Assembly (NCBI GenBank): GCA_039707465.1 | Contig: CM077648.1 | Location: forward strand, 71,691,619 to 71,755,618 | Length of the DNA: 64,000 nucleotides | Origin: Rhabdophis nuchalis | Taxonomy: Eukaryota; Chordata; Lepidosauria; Squamata; Natricidae | Direction of reading: 5' to 3' | Shown here: positions 63,340 through 64,000 of the stretch, one piece after another | How positions within the stretch are numbered: position 1 is the stretch's first letter | Layout of the letters: each line of letters starts with the position of its first letter | Position numbers and translations under genes: made by a program | The notes under the pieces: model-generated | The model's database searches: none | Told to the model about the DNA's origin: nothing | Seen by the model: only the letters and a program-made list of their open reading frames with translations

Positions 63340-64000
63340 AGCTGTGTATATAAGGGCCCCCTGAACCCAAAGATTTTCTATCCATATTCTTGAATGGAGT
63401 AACACTTTGGGAATCATCTTAGACTTCCAATTCCTGCTCAGAGAGTGGGTAGAAGCTATCACCTAGGGGGCCTTGCCCAGCTTGTTTATCAGTTACACCC
63501 TTTTCTGGAATGGGAGGCTCTCTTGACAGTCACTTGCTAATCACCTCAAGGCTTACCTACTGCAGTGGGGCTACACTTGAAAACTACTTGGAAGTTTCAG
63601 GTAGTCTGTAATGCAGCAGTGCGAGTAGTAATGGGCATCAAAGGTGGTATTCAGCAGGTTCTAACCAGTTCTGGAGAACCAGTAGTGGAATTTTTGAGTA
63701 GTTCGGAGAACCGGTAAATGCCACCTCTGACTGGCCCCACCCCCATCTATTCTCTGTCTCCTGAGTCCCAGCTGATCGGGAGGGAATGGAAATTTTACAG
63801 CATCCTTCCCCTGCCATGCCCACCAAACCATGCCCACCAAGCCATGCCATGCCCACAGAACTGGTACTAAATTTTTTTGAATCCCACCACTGATGGGCAT
63901 GCCTTGGTATGCCCATATAATATCTTTGCTCTTTGAACTCCATTGGTTGTCATTCTGCTTCTGGGTGTAACCCAGTGGTGGTTATTAACTATAAACCCCT
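63340..64000 (+). pseudogene. Old L2 ORF2 fragment (C-terminal side), split by a MITE
   Basis: VTLGIILDFQFLLREWVEAI aligns with the L2 segment before QVRLMRQL. At the MITE site KFQVVCNAAVRVVMGM joins, past it, to PWYAHIISLLFELHWLSFCF, which matches KLQLVQNAAARAIMGT and HVTPLLRELHWLPVVF. It runs off the window. Confidence 0.7.
63639..63892. mobile_element. hAT MITE (CAAAGGTGGTATTCAG / GAATCCCACCACTG)
   Basis: 254 bp with imperfect terminal inverted repeats and a perfect 8-bp target duplication ATGGGCAT (63631-63638 and 63893-63900). Internal text such as CCATGCCCACCAAACCATGC is characteristic. It splits the old L2 cleanly. A fragment may also be present near 49250. Confidence 0.92.

Overview
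The window is a block of nested transposable elements from a vertebrate genome. I found no host exon, tRNA, rRNA or CRISPR. The mix points to a squamate reptile, probably a lizard: several divergent L1 lineages, L2-type LINEs with A/T-rich microsatellite tails, a Ty3/gypsy chromovirus, Penelope-like elements (PLEs) with GIY-YIG domains, hAT MITEs with 8-bp target duplications, and a tRNA-derived SINE with a CR1-like tail. The species assignment is inference.

Layout. (1) 0.27-24.1 kb is a minus-strand L1 (L1-A) split by later insertions. A chromovirus (Gypsy-1, 1529-17591) has 380-bp LTRs and a 5-bp target duplication. It holds a hAT MITE, an ORF1-only half-L1 (HAL), a complete 6.2-kb L1 (L1-B) and an L2 fragment. 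Three more HAL copies lie in the rest of L1-A, one inside another. (2) 24.1-30.3 kb holds a rearranged HAL, L2 pieces, a retroviral-type LTR with a tRNA-Pro-like primer site, a MITE and an L1 ORF1 remnant. (3) 30.3-36.8 kb holds units of 327 and 337 bp on both strands, mixed with PLE fragments. The better-preserved units have a tRNA-like RNA polymerase III head followed by a complete hammerhead ribozyme. (4) 36.8-42.7 kb is a nearly full-length plus-strand L1 (L1-C). (5) 42.7-48.5 kb holds PLE pieces and a 3'-truncated Gypsy-2 with an open gag-pol frame. (6) 49.4-53.4 kb is a minus-strand L2 split by an intact HAL. (7) 55.4-60.0 kb is a nested stack: MITE, minisatellite, SINE, hAT MITE, internally deleted L2. 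(8) 60-64 kb holds old L2 remnants and hAT MITEs.

The most interesting system is in region 3. Eleven hammerheads keep the core, all three helices and the cleavage site, with compensatory changes in helices II and III. Two subfamilies form tandem arrays, so transcripts could self-cleave into 327- or 337-nt monomers. Such elements are known as retrozymes. The neighbouring PLEs carry 31-nt hammerhead-like cores whose helix II also covaries across five copies. One unit contains a spliced-in PLE fragment, which suggests PLE and retrozyme RNAs shared a reverse transcriptase. A second theme is the HAL family: six copies with 5' UTR, ORF1 and a conserved 3' box but no ORF2, two of them with open ORF1 frames.
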